NCBI RefSeq assembly: GCF_900113375.1
Contig: NZ_FOPC01000006.1
Location: 155,459 to 219,458, forward strand
Reading direction: 5' to 3'
From: Algoriphagus hitonicola
Lineage (GTDB): Bacteria; Bacteroidota; Bacteroidia; Cytophagales; Cyclobacteriaceae
DNA: 64,000 bases
The notes under the pieces are model-generated. The model saw only the letters and a list, made by a program, of their open reading frames with translations, was not told the DNA's origin and searched no databases. The position numbers and the translations under genes are program-made. Below are positions 35,450-45,103 of this stretch, in pieces (positions within the stretch are counted from its first letter, which is position 1; every line of letters starts with the position of its first letter).

Positions 35450-38359
35450 ATGCAAGAACGGGGTATCAATAGTACTTTTAAAAAGATCATTTACGAGTCA
35501 TCGGAAATGGTTTTTCTTGCGGATGATACGTTCCCCTACAATATTTTTTATGGAAATGAAGCCTTTGAAGAGCAAATCGGTCAACATTTAAATGAAAAGT
35601 CTCTCGTGGGTTTGGGATTGGATATCAATGCCTACATATTTAAAGAGGAACTGATTCTGACTCATGCTGGAAAAGAATATGGGTTTAGACTTGAACTCCC
35701 CACGGATCATTCCTCAAACTATTACTTGTTTTACAAAGGAAAAGAAATTCGTATTCACGGACTTCCTCCCAAAAAAGATGTTCAACAGTTTTTTAAGTCC
35801 TCTTTGGATTTGATAGCTGTGGGTCAGCATGATTACCTTACTTATGTCAACAATGCCTCGCTTCCAATTTTAGGTTATGATCCTGCCTATCTTCAAAATA
35901 CCTCTCTTTGTGGGTTTATTCATGAAGATGATTTGGATCAGATCAGGGCGATTTGGAAATCAAAAGGCGGAGAAGATCAGCTTGGGTTTTTCAGAATTCG
36001 TTTTATCGATAAGCAGGGTAGCTACAAATACCTCGATTGCTCAGTTCAATTCACAGAAGATCGTTTTTTTATTTTAGCCCGTGATGTTTCCGAAAAAGCA
36101 AAAAGCGAATTAAATCTTAAAAAGCGAAAAGAACTTGTGAAAAATGCCGGGTCTCTGGGTGAGGTGATTTCCTGGGAGTATCGGGAGGAATCAGGTGAAT
36201 TTTTATGGGATGATTCGGATCAGGATTTCTTCGAAAATCAGAATCAAAAACAGCTGGAAACCCAAATTCTAGCGAAGATTAAGGATAGAACTTCAGGATC
36301 TCAGGAGATTGAATTGGATTTTGAGTCAGTTCATTTAAAGGGAAATGCTCAACGAATCAACGCGGAGGAAGAGAATTCATCAGTTTGGGTAGGAGTGATT
36401 TGGGATGAGGGTCCAATCAGGGCTTTGGAGGCTAAAAGTCTTCTTCATGAAAAACTCATTTTAAATGCACCGGAACCGATCATTATTTCAAAAGGGGATG
36501 GGCAGATATACCTCTGTAATGCAGAATCAAAAAAACTTTTTGGACTGGGGAAAAACGAAATATTCACTCATTTAAAGGATATTGAGACACTTTTGGCCTC
36601 AAGTCACGAGTGGAAGTCCTGGATACAAACAGCTATCAATGAGGAAAGTACCACACATTTTTCCAGTGAACTGCTCAGTCAATCGGGGCAAAATCATGCT
36701 CTGGAGATCGCCGCAAGTCGATTTATAGATGAAGATGAAACTTATATTTTTCTCTCGTTTAGAGATGTATCCGAAAAGGTTTCCCTGGAGAAAACACTGG
36801 AGGAGAATAGTAATTTCCTCATGAATCTGACCGAGCAAGTTCCAGGAGGTTTGTATCAATTGGTTTTGGATGGAAACGGCAAAATGAATTTTTCCTTTTT
36901 ATCCAAAGGAATTGCTTCTGTCTTGGGGCTGAAACAAGACGAGCTTGCTAATTTTTCTGATATATCCATGGCCATTTCTCGAGTGCACCCACTTGACCTG
37001 CCGCAATTGATCATGAGTTCGGTGGCTTCAGCCAAAAAATTGGATCCATGGCAATGTCAAATTAGAGTCAAAAGTGCTATCGACCCGACGGGTTACCGCT
37101 GGATTTTGGGAGCAGCACGCCCTCAAAGTCTCGACAATGGGGACATGGTTTGGTACGGATATTTGACAGATATCAGTCAGCAGAAGGAATTTGAGGCTAA
37201 ACTTGATGAGGCTAGAAAGACAGCCGAAAAAGCAAGTCAGATTAAATCGGATTTCTTATCCATGATCAGTCATGAACTGCGGACACCGCTCAATGCGATT
37301 TCGGGATCGGTTTATTCTTTGCTTCAGGAAACACCTACCGATCAGCAGATGGGAGCCTTGAATACCATTAATTTCGCTGTGGATAATCTGATCATCATGA
37401 TCAATGATCTGTTGGATTTCCAAAAAATCGAGGCGGGAAAATTAACCATTGAGAAGGCACCATTTAACCTAAAAGATCTCGTTGAGCAGGTGATTAGGGG
37501 TTTGTCTTTTCATGCCAAGGACAGTAAAAATAAGCTGGATCTTCACCTTTCACAAGGCCTAGATGCCCAGGTTAAAGGAGATAAGACCCGTCTTTCTCAA
37601 GTTTTGAATAACTTGATCACCAATGCCTTGAAGTTTACCAAAGAGGGGAGTGTCGACGTAACGGCCAAGCTCAAGGAACAATCAGACGATAAAATCACGG
37701 TTTATTTTGAAGTAAGAGATACTGGGATAGGAATCGCTCCCGAGCATCAAGAGCGGATTTTCAACGATTTTGACCAGGTAAAACCAACCTTCAGTGCCAA
37801 ATATGGCGGTACGGGACTGGGTTTGTCAATTACCAGAAAGTTACTCAACCTGATGGGTGGCTCAATTGGCCTTGAATCCGCCGAAGGGGTGGGAAGTACA
37901 TTTTATTTTGAATTGAGTTTTGATCTAATCAAAACCTCCTCAAATAACGGAACGGTAAAAGAAATCGCCAATGCGATGGACCTTTCTTCGCTTCATTTAT
38001 TGATGGCTGAGGATAATGATGTGAATGCCTTGGTTTTAGGTAAAATCATTAAAAAGTGGGGTTATACTTTTGAGCGTGTTTCCAATGGTCTAGAGGCAGT
38101 AGAAGCTATGAAATCCAAAACCTACGATTGTGTACTTATGGATATTCAAATGCCAGTAATGGATGGTTTTGAGGCAACCAAAGCAATCAAGGAGTTTTCT
38201 AAAACTCCTGTTTTAGCCTTGACAGCTGCAGCCAAATTAGAAATCATGGAACAAATTGAAGCCTGTGGTTTTGATGGATTTGTGGCTAAGCCGATTGATG
38301 CTGCTGAACTTTTAAAGAAAATCCGAGAGGTAATCTATCAGAAAAATCAGAGTGCCTGA
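35450..38359 (+). CDS. Hybrid sensor histidine kinase/response regulator
   Basis: A 969-residue soluble hybrid kinase with no clear membrane helix. The N-terminal 590 residues hold several PAS/PAC-like domains (for example SLDLIAVGQHDYLTYVNNAS, and ILNAPEPIIISKGDGQIYLCN). HisKA has His608 in FLSMISHELRTPL. The ATPase domain has NNLITNALKFT, VRDTGIGI and GGTGLGLSITRKLL. A receiver domain follows with phosphoacceptor Asp898 in CVLMDIQMP. No C-terminal HPt domain is present, so an external HPt or regulator must receive the phosphate. The signal is unknown; no partner gene is adjacent. It converges on a TPR gene with a 13-bp overlap. Confidence 0.95.
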   Translation: MQERGINSTFKKIIYESSEMVFLADDTFPYNIFYGNEAFEEQIGQHLNEKSLVGLGLDINAYIFKEELILTHAGKEYGFRLELPTDHSSNYYLFYKGKEIRIHGLPPKKDVQQFFKSSLDLIAVGQHDYLTYVNNASLPILGYDPAYLQNTSLCGFIHEDDLDQIRAIWKSKGGEDQLGFFRIRFIDKQGSYKYLDCSVQFTEDRFFILARDVSEKAKSELNLKKRKELVKNAGSLGEVISWEYREESGEFLWDDSDQDFFENQNQKQLETQILAKIKDRTSGSQEIELDFESVHLKGNAQRINAEEENSSVWVGVIWDEGPIRALEAKSLLHEKLILNAPEPIIISKGDGQIYLCNAESKKLFGLGKNEIFTHLKDIETLLASSHEWKSWIQTAINEESTTHFSSELLSQSGQNHALEIAASRFIDEDETYIFLSFRDVSEKVSLEKTLEENSNFLMNLTEQVPGGLYQLVLDGNGKMNFSFLSKGIASVLGLKQDELANFSDISMAISRVHPLDLPQLIMSSVASAKKLDPWQCQIRVKSAIDPTGYRWILGAARPQSLDNGDMVWYGYLTDISQQKEFEAKLDEARKTAEKASQIKSDFLSMISHELRTPLNAISGSVYSLLQETPTDQQMGALNTINFAVDNLIIMINDLLDFQKIEAGKLTIEKAPFNLKDLVEQVIRGLSFHAKDSKNKLDLHLSQGLDAQVKGDKTRLSQVLNNLITNALKFTKEGSVDVTAKLKEQSDDKITVYFEVRDTGIGIAPEHQERIFNDFDQVKPTFSAKYGGTGLGLSITRKLLNLMGGSIGLESAEGVGSTFYFELSFDLIKTSSNNGTVKEIANAMDLSSLHLLMAEDNDVNALVLGKIIKKWGYTFERVSNGLEAVEAMKSKTYDCVLMDIQMPVMDGFEATKAIKEFSKTPVLALTAAAKLEIMEQIEACGFDGFVAKPIDAAELLKKIREVIYQKNQSA

Positions 38360-39291
38360 GCTTTTTGATAATATTCACTGACCAGTTCCATATCGGGATA
38401 ATCTCGGTAAAGCTCCTGCAAAAATTGCACAGCCGAGAGTTTGTCCCCAATCATCACGTAGTAAATCCCCTTGTTTCGCTGTGCGTAAAGATTAGATTCG
38501 TCCATTCTAATGCTTTGATTGATCAGGTCAAGTCCTTCCTCCAATTGTCCCAAAAATAGTAAGTACAGCCCTTTATTGTTGTAATAATAAGGCTGTCGAT
38601 TATTGAGCGTAATGGCTTTTTCTACACTTTCCAGCGCTTCCTGATACTTTTCTTCTTCGAATTGCAGCATCGACCGCAGATTGTAAATATTAGCTTCAAA
38701 AGGATTGATCTCTTCTGCTGTTTCTAAAATCTCAGCGGCTTTTTCCAGGTCTTTTTGGTAGTAATAAATAGTCGCCTGATTGACCAATAAATCAGAGTTT
38801 TCAGGGTCTAATTCCACTGCTTTGGAAAAAGCCTCCAATGAATTGGGGAAATCCTGGAGTTTTTCAAAAACCAATCCCGCCAAGAAAAACCCTTTCCAAT
38901 TTTCAGAATCATTTTTAGTCAGCCAATTGGCTTCTTCTCTTGCTTTGTAAAACTCGCCATTGTCCAAATAGGCCAATCCTCTCTGAAAATAAGCTTCTGA
39001 GTAGGAGGGATTATATCGGATTGCCTGACCAAAACCCGCTATTGCTTCTTCCAATTGATTGATTTGAAGATGAGCGATGGCTTTATTGTACCAAGCATCG
39101 ACATAACTGGAGTCCAAATCCAAGGCTTCTTGATAGAATTCAATGGCTGTTTTGGGATCATTCTCATCCATTTTTTCATTTCCCTTGAGCAGAAACCTCC
39201 CTTTTTTGTCCTCGAGACTATCGCAGGAAAATACCAGTAAAACCAAGATAATACTCAGCCACTTAATCGGTCGATTTTTTCGATTCATCAT
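38347..39291 (-). CDS. TPR-repeat lipoprotein
   Basis: A 314-residue lipoprotein of about eight tetratricopeptide repeats (AIEFYQEALDLDSSYVDAWYNKA type). I took the tandem ATG at 39291/39288, since it begins a signal peptide ending in a lipobox (LVFSC, then Asp-Ser). A longer frame from 39360 would add non-signal residues. The start lies inside the end of the AI-2E gene (29-bp overlap), which suggests coupled translation. TPR lipoproteins usually act as periplasmic or outer-membrane scaffolds; no partner is identified. Confidence 0.85.
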   Translation of the reverse strand: MMNRKNRPIKWLSIILVLLVFSCDSLEDKKGRFLLKGNEKMDENDPKTAIEFYQEALDLDSSYVDAWYNKAIAHLQINQLEEAIAGFGQAIRYNPSYSEAYFQRGLAYLDNGEFYKAREEANWLTKNDSENWKGFFLAGLVFEKLQDFPNSLEAFSKAVELDPENSDLLVNQATIYYYQKDLEKAAEILETAEEINPFEANIYNLRSMLQFEEEKYQEALESVEKAITLNNRQPYYYNNKGLYLLFLGQLEEGLDLINQSIRMDESNLYAQRNKGIYYVMIGDKLSAVQFLQELYRDYPDMELVSEYYQKAQAL

Positions 39292-40369
39292 TTTTTTCCT
39301 CCTCGCTTGATTCCATATTTTCCTCTCCCAACAAAAGCGCATACGGTTTGGTTGATTCACTTAGCTCAAATATTTCTTTTAAAATTGCCAAAGTAGGAAT
39401 GACCAGAATCATTCCTGCTATCCCCCAAATTGTTCCCCCTACCAACAAACCGAATAAAGTTAAAAAAGCGTTTAGATTTACATTTCCGCCTACGATTTTG
39501 GGAGTCAAAACATTACCTTCTAGCATTTGAATAAGCTGATATGCTCCTAAAATGGCGATAGGGTAAAATAAGCTGTCTTTGGTCAGCAAAGAATAAGTCA
39601 CAGGGAGTAACACTCCGAAGAATGGTCCCACATAAGGGATAATACTCAAGAGAGCACCTACCACGCCAAAAAATATGGCATGTTTGATTCCTAAAACGAG
39701 GTAAACGGTAATATTTAAAACAGCCAAGATCACCATGACTTTACCGACACCGATGATGTAGCTTTGGATGACTTTACGGAGATTCCCGATCCGTTTTTTT
39801 ACCATTTCGGGATCATATTCCTTATAGACCATGACCATCATTTTGGTCAAATGATCACGATAAAGCAGGAAAAAAAACATAAAAACCGGAATCAAAATCA
39901 ATCCCGAAAGCGAACCTACAGTCCTGAGTGCAAAGGAAGAAATACTGCCACTATTTTCGGTTAAAATTCCTTTGATATATTCGGTATTGGTTTTTTTTCT
40001 GACCTCCGGGTCATATTGAAAACTGTTTTGGCTCCATTCATCAAACTGCGTTGCATAATTGGAAATTTTGCCTGAAACATCGTCGAAATCGTTCGTAAAT
40101 CCTGCGAAATTAGTAATGATGAAAGAGATGATTCCTCCCACTATTAATATCATTGCCAAAAGGGAGAGGATAGTCGAAATTACTCTCGGGATTTTTCCTT
40201 TCTCGAGCCAGTTGCTGATCGGCGTAAATAGAATAGAGAAAAATCCTCCTAGAAATAATGGCACCAAAATGCCTTTGGCGACAATTAGGGTAAAAATCAG
40301 CACTATGATCAATAGCATCACAGCTAATGCTTTGAGATAGGCAGGTAAAATTAATTTATCGGTTTTCAT
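39263..40369 (-). CDS. AI-2E family transporter (second copy)
   Basis: A 368-residue polytopic inner-membrane protein of the AI-2E/PerM family. Eight helices are predicted, with a soluble segment near 95-155. Signatures are SIIPYVGPFFGVLLPVTYSLL and VLTPKIVGGNVNLNAFLTLFGLLVGG. It differs clearly from the copy at 25096-26190, so they are paralogues rather than a recent duplication. The C-terminal tail is acidic and charged. The downstream TPR lipoprotein gene overlaps its 3' end. Substrate is unknown. Confidence 0.9.
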   Translation of the reverse strand: MKTDKLILPAYLKALAVMLLIIVLIFTLIVAKGILVPLFLGGFFSILFTPISNWLEKGKIPRVISTILSLLAMILIVGGIISFIITNFAGFTNDFDDVSGKISNYATQFDEWSQNSFQYDPEVRKKTNTEYIKGILTENSGSISSFALRTVGSLSGLILIPVFMFFFLLYRDHLTKMMVMVYKEYDPEMVKKRIGNLRKVIQSYIIGVGKVMVILAVLNITVYLVLGIKHAIFFGVVGALLSIIPYVGPFFGVLLPVTYSLLTKDSLFYPIAILGAYQLIQMLEGNVLTPKIVGGNVNLNAFLTLFGLLVGGTIWGIAGMILVIPTLAILKEIFELSESTKPYALLLGEENMESSEEEKNDESKKSTD

Positions 40370-40410
40370 AGCTGGAGGGGTTGTCTGACAGGAAATAGCA
40401 CTTTTTTAAT

Positions 40411-42447
40411 CTATTTCACAAGTAATCCGGCCCTTCTTAAGAGGGCGTCGGGTTTTGGATCACGTCCTCTAAACCGCTTGTAAAGAATACTTGGATGAAC
40501 AGTTCCCCCTGCCGAAAGCACATGTGCGGCAAAAGATCGGGCGGTTTCTGGATCAAAAACTCCTTTTTCCTGAAACAATTCAAAGGCATCCGCATCCAAA
40601 ACTTCCGCCCATTTGTAACTATAGTAACCTGCCGCGTATCCCCCCTGGAAGATGTGAGAAAATGAAGTACTCATCATCGTCCCCGGCACTGTGGGAAGCA
40701 ATTCGGTTTTCTGCATAATTGATTTTTCAAACTCCCCGATTTCGGAAATTTCTTCTGGGTTTTGACTATGATAAGCCATATCCAGCAGTCCAAAGCTGAT
40801 TTGCCTTACCGTTTGATAGCCTTGTTGAAAATTTGCAGATTTTTTGATTTTCTCAATCAATTCAGCCGGGATTTTTTCACCCGTTTGGAAGTGCTGGGCA
40901 AAAAGATCCAAGCACTCTTTTTCATAACACCAGTTCTCGAATATTTGGGAAGGGAGTTCCACAAAATCCCAATAAACGCTGGTACCTGACAGGGATTGGT
41001 AGGTGCTGTTGGCTAGCATCCCGTGGAGGGCATGACCAAACTCATGAAATAAAGTAGTGACCTCATTGAAAGTCAATAGACTCGGCTTAGTTTTCGTCGG
41101 CTTGGTAAAATTGCAGACAATGGAGACATGAGGCCGCAGGTTTTTGTTTTCGAGTTTATATTGACTTCTGTAGCTAGTCATCCATGCTCCGTTTCGCTTT
41201 CCGGATCTTGGGAAAAAATCGGCGTAAAAAACCGCAATATGTTCTCCGTTTTCTCCCTGGACTTCATAAGCTGTCACATCTTTGTGATAAACCGGGATTT
41301 TTGGATTGGGGACGAAGGTCAAACCATACAATTTTTGTGCAGTTTGAAATACGCCATCGATTACTTTTTCCAGTTGAAAATATGGGCGTAGAATTTCATC
41401 GTCTAACTCAAATTTCTCCTTTTTCAACAATTCTGAATAATAGGCGAAATCCCATTTTTCAAGACGGTCGATGTGATCTAGTTTTTTGGCGAAATCTTCC
41501 AGTTCGGCCACTTCTTTTTCCGCTTTTGGCTTTGCTTTTTCAAGTAGATTTTCCAGAAAATCCATTACTGATTTCGCACTTTTTGCCATGCGCTCTTCCA
41601 AAACAAAATCCGCATGACTCCGATAGCCGAGGAGATTAGCCCGGTCATTTTTTAAGCGTAAAATATTTTTAATTACCTCTTTGTTATCCAGCTCATCACC
41701 TTTGGAAGATTTGCTATTGTAAGCCAGAAAAAGGAGCCTACGAAGCGGTCGGCTCTTCAAATAGGTCATCGCAGGAATGTATGAAGGATAGTCCAGTGAA
41801 AAGGCCCATTGACCGTCTTTACCCTTTTCTTCGGCGGTTTGTGCGGCTGCTTCCTTGATTCCATCGGGTAGACCCTCGAGATCCGATTCATCGGAAACGA
41901 AGTGCACAAAGCGATTAGTCTCCGCAAGTACATGTTCTCCAAATTTCAGGGATAATTGAGCTAACTCTTGATCGATCTTACGAAGTTTTTCAGCATCCTT
42001 TTGGTTGAGTTTAGCTCCGTTTCTGACGAAGGATTTGAAGGTTTTATCCAAGAGCATCCCTTGTTCCTCTGAGAGTGAAAGGGAATCCTTTTGATCATAG
42101 ACCTGAGAAACTCGCTGAAAAAGCTCTTGATCCAATAAGATGTCATTAGAATATTCTGTCAAAAGGGGAGAAATTTCCCGGGCTAATTTTTGGATCTCAT
42201 CTGAAGTCTCTGCTGAATTTAAATTGAAAAAAATCCCCGAAACGACCGAAAGCTCTTTTCCCGCCTGATCGAGTGCTTCGATAGTGTTTTGAAAGGTAGG
42301 AATACTTTGGCTTTTGATTTGGGCAATTTCGGTTTTTGCCCGTTCGATTAATTCCTGAATGGCAGGTAAAAAATGCTGGGTTTGAATTTGATCGAAAGGT
42401 GGGGTTTGAAAAGGTGTTTCAAAAGTAGTTAATAGTGGGTTATTCAT
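40411..42447 (-). CDS. M3 family oligopeptidase (Dcp/PrlC type)
   Basis: A 678-residue metallopeptidase of family M3, which breaks short peptides. The zinc site is FHEFGHALHGML, followed by SGTSVYWDFVELPSQIFENW, in which a conserved Glu supplies the third ligand. TVPGTMMSTSFSHIFQGGYAAGYYSYKWAEVLDADAF is the substrate-binding C-terminal block. There is no signal peptide, so it is cytoplasmic, matching oligopeptidase A or peptidyl-dipeptidase Dcp. Sequence alone does not separate the two. An ACAGAT-TC-ATCTGT palindrome lies 41 bp upstream (42488-42501). Confidence 0.94.
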   Translation of the reverse strand: MNNPLLTTFETPFQTPPFDQIQTQHFLPAIQELIERAKTEIAQIKSQSIPTFQNTIEALDQAGKELSVVSGIFFNLNSAETSDEIQKLAREISPLLTEYSNDILLDQELFQRVSQVYDQKDSLSLSEEQGMLLDKTFKSFVRNGAKLNQKDAEKLRKIDQELAQLSLKFGEHVLAETNRFVHFVSDESDLEGLPDGIKEAAAQTAEEKGKDGQWAFSLDYPSYIPAMTYLKSRPLRRLLFLAYNSKSSKGDELDNKEVIKNILRLKNDRANLLGYRSHADFVLEERMAKSAKSVMDFLENLLEKAKPKAEKEVAELEDFAKKLDHIDRLEKWDFAYYSELLKKEKFELDDEILRPYFQLEKVIDGVFQTAQKLYGLTFVPNPKIPVYHKDVTAYEVQGENGEHIAVFYADFFPRSGKRNGAWMTSYRSQYKLENKNLRPHVSIVCNFTKPTKTKPSLLTFNEVTTLFHEFGHALHGMLANSTYQSLSGTSVYWDFVELPSQIFENWCYEKECLDLFAQHFQTGEKIPAELIEKIKKSANFQQGYQTVRQISFGLLDMAYHSQNPEEISEIGEFEKSIMQKTELLPTVPGTMMSTSFSHIFQGGYAAGYYSYKWAEVLDADAFELFQEKGVFDPETARSFAAHVLSAGGTVHPSILYKRFRGRDPKPDALLRRAGLLVK

Positions 42448-42487
42448 TTGATATTTTTTTTACACAAATCTGACTGATGATTTAAAA

Positions 42488-42501
42488 ACAGATTCATCTG
42501 T
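42488..42501. repeat. Short perfect palindrome upstream of the M3 peptidase gene
   Basis: ACAGAT-TC-ATCTGT, a 6-bp dyad with a 2-bp spacer, 41 bp upstream of the M3 peptidase start. It may be a regulator-binding site. No regulator can be assigned and chance cannot be ruled out. Confidence 0.3.
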
Positions 42502-42590
42502 AATGCGTTCCAAAATTACAGAATTGATTTTAGAAATTGGGAGTGGAGATTTCTCATTCTCATTTATAAAAATGCATTAGAATAAGATCT

Positions 42591-42617
42591 AAAAAAAGCC
42601 GGAATTACCCGGCTTTT
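42591..42617 (-). terminator. Terminator of the zinc metalloprotease gene
   Basis: A 9-bp stem (42594-42602 with 42609-42617) and a 6-nt loop, followed on the minus strand by a run of seven T. It lies directly after the protease stop codon. Confidence 0.85.
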
Positions 42618-42619
42618 GA

Positions 42620-45040
42620 TTAATAATCGTAATCGCAACTCATGATGTCGCTGCCGATCGGAGCACCATCGGGGATTTTAAGTGGTGATTGAGGTGTTAG
42701 TTCCTCTGGTAAAGACAAATAAGCCTCTATTTTTTCCATGAGATATTCTCGATGTGCTTGAAGAGGCTGCTGGCTGGGTACATCTTGGTTTTTGAGTTGA
42801 TTGAGATGAAATCTGGCCAAGGCTCTGACAGTTTGAGAAGCTCCCGAATCTTTGGATAAATTAATCAGTCCATCCACAAATTTTGATTCGGTCATCAGTT
42901 TAATTTCTCCTTGAGGACCTTCTTCCAGATTACTTGCAAAAAGCTGATCGCTTACTTTTTGAAGATAATCCTCTAATCCCATCAGGTTGCTGTCTTGGAG
43001 CTTTTGTAAATATATTCGATTGACACGGCCAGTTTCCATCATAAGCCCAAGTGTCAGATCTACTACACTTTCGGCCGGAGCAATCGGGTCAAAAATGGGA
43101 CCCATGCGGGAGACAAATGTCTCGCGGTTTCTTCCATATCCGAAAGGTCTCGGAGGGATTAAAGCCAAGATGGATGCTGGCACTTCCAGATGCTCAGGCG
43201 AAATGGTATTCAACAATGCATCCAGTGCCTTTTGCTGCTCAGCGTTTGACACCCATTGATGCCTGGACTGATTGTCTCCTTTTACTTTATAAGTGAAATC
43301 CATTCCGCCGAGGAGCTTGCTGGTAGCTTCTACTTGATAGCGATGCATCATGTACAGGGGTACCAATACCTCTTCTATAAGTGCCTCAGGAGTGCCATCT
43401 GGAATAGAATTTAATCCGAAACTTTTCAATTTATTTGCCCTTAGAGCCAACATTCTATTCAATTCTTCCGGTGCGGATGCTCCATTGTCCCAAAGATGAG
43501 ATCGGGGATGAACACCACTTCGGTCTCTAGAGTCGGAATCGGTGATGAATTCATGACCTGCTTCGTAAGTTTGCTCAAGTGTTTTTTCCAAGAATTCTTC
43601 CTCGGACTCGTCCTCAGCTGGATATCCATAGCCATATTTAATAGCCCATTTATCCCAATCACCAATTTTGTCATCGTAAGAATCGCTTAAGTCCAATTCT
43701 CCATCAGCACTCTGCGTGATGACGGGATAAGGGTAGTCCATCACCGAAGTTCTTCCATTGGCAGAGGTAGCATAACTGTGAGCAAGACCGATGGTATGGC
43801 CGATTTCATGTGCAGAAAGCTGTCTAAGTCTCGCTAAAGCCAATTCCAAAAGCTTAGGATCGCCTTCATTTCCATTTTCAAATGGCTGAAGTAAACCCTG
43901 AGCAATCAAGTAGTCCTGTCTCACCCGAAGTGAACCTAAAGAAACATGTCCTTTTAATATTTCACCGGTTCGGGGATCGCGCACGCTACTGCCATAGGAC
44001 CAACCTCGGGTAGATCGATGAACCCATTGGATGACATTGTATCTCACATCCATTAGGTCCATACCTTCGGGCGCCAATTCTACTCGGAAAGCATCTTTGA
44101 AACCCGCTGCTTCAAAAGCCTGGTTCCACCAGTTACCACCTTCAATTAAAGCCGAGGCCACGGGCTCAGGTGTGCCCCGATCAAGATAATACACAATTGG
44201 CTCTTCCACTTCAGAAAGTTCTGCACCGGGATTTATTTTGACTAGTCGATGTCTGGATATAAACTTTTTGACAATCGGATCGGATATCGCTGTTGTGAAA
44301 TCCATGTAACTAATGGATCCGTATCCTGCTCTGGGATCAAATTCCCTTGGCTCATAATTTTCATCCGGTAGCTGGATAAAGGAATGTCTCATTCGGACGG
44401 TCACGGCATCAGGACTGGGGGTGACAGAGCGGATCATTCCTCCGCTGGCTTTTCCTGTTAGGGTGATAGTCGCTTCTACTTCTGTGTTTTGAGGGAAATT
44501 TTTGGTAGTCGGCTCATAAAGTCCAGACCGAGATGCATCAGTGCGATAGGTCCCCTGTCTGGCTTGACTAAGGCGATCTGCTACCCCATGGGCATCTTGC
44601 ATATAAAAATTGGTCGCGTCTACCAGAAGCTTATCACCGTCTTTTTGTACGATTTCAAAACCCCAAAGTACTGACTCAGCGAAGGCATCATTTACGGATT
44701 TTACCTCGTAGGAATTATCAGAATACGCTCGGAAATCATAGTTTTTATGGACTAGAAATAGTTTGTTTCCGGTTTTTCTAAATTCGACAATACGGGTGTT
44801 TCCCAACTGTCCCCGGTCCAAGCCTAAATCATTGGAGCCGACCCCAGCAGTGAGGGAATTGACATAAAGGAATTCGTTTTCAAGCTGATCAATTTCTAAA
44901 TAAATCTTACCCTTATCAGGTTCAAGATAAAAATCGATAAAGCCTTCTTTCTTTTCCATTTTGCTCAAATCCAAGTTTTGAGCTTGAATAGCAAGTATGG
45001 AAAGTAATGCTAAAAGGATGGTGGTTGCTGTTTTTTTCAT
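42620..45040 (-). CDS. Exported zinc-dependent metalloprotease (DUF5117-like)
   Basis: An 806-residue exported protein. The ATG at 45040 begins a clear signal peptide (MKKTATTILLALLSILAIQAQ); a frame start at 45097 only adds non-signal sequence. The N-terminal half matches the DUF5117/5118 type of large Bacteroidota metalloproteases (FLYVNSLTAGVGSNDLGLDRGQ). The zinc site HEIGHTIGLAHSY is a metzincin HExxHxxGxxH, near residue 400. The C-terminal third is helical. It is presumably periplasmic or secreted; substrate is unknown. It lies 63 bp downstream of the HHH-barrel gene. Confidence 0.9.
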   Translation of the reverse strand: MKKTATTILLALLSILAIQAQNLDLSKMEKKEGFIDFYLEPDKGKIYLEIDQLENEFLYVNSLTAGVGSNDLGLDRGQLGNTRIVEFRKTGNKLFLVHKNYDFRAYSDNSYEVKSVNDAFAESVLWGFEIVQKDGDKLLVDATNFYMQDAHGVADRLSQARQGTYRTDASRSGLYEPTTKNFPQNTEVEATITLTGKASGGMIRSVTPSPDAVTVRMRHSFIQLPDENYEPREFDPRAGYGSISYMDFTTAISDPIVKKFISRHRLVKINPGAELSEVEEPIVYYLDRGTPEPVASALIEGGNWWNQAFEAAGFKDAFRVELAPEGMDLMDVRYNVIQWVHRSTRGWSYGSSVRDPRTGEILKGHVSLGSLRVRQDYLIAQGLLQPFENGNEGDPKLLELALARLRQLSAHEIGHTIGLAHSYATSANGRTSVMDYPYPVITQSADGELDLSDSYDDKIGDWDKWAIKYGYGYPAEDESEEEFLEKTLEQTYEAGHEFITDSDSRDRSGVHPRSHLWDNGASAPEELNRMLALRANKLKSFGLNSIPDGTPEALIEEVLVPLYMMHRYQVEATSKLLGGMDFTYKVKGDNQSRHQWVSNAEQQKALDALLNTISPEHLEVPASILALIPPRPFGYGRNRETFVSRMGPIFDPIAPAESVVDLTLGLMMETGRVNRIYLQKLQDSNLMGLEDYLQKVSDQLFASNLEEGPQGEIKLMTESKFVDGLINLSKDSGASQTVRALARFHLNQLKNQDVPSQQPLQAHREYLMEKIEAYLSLPEELTPQSPLKIPDGAPIGSDIMSCDYDY

Positions 45041-45103
45041 AGGAAAATACTTTGAGGTCAAATTATCAAATAAACCCCTATATCGGATACCAATCATGGA
45101 AAT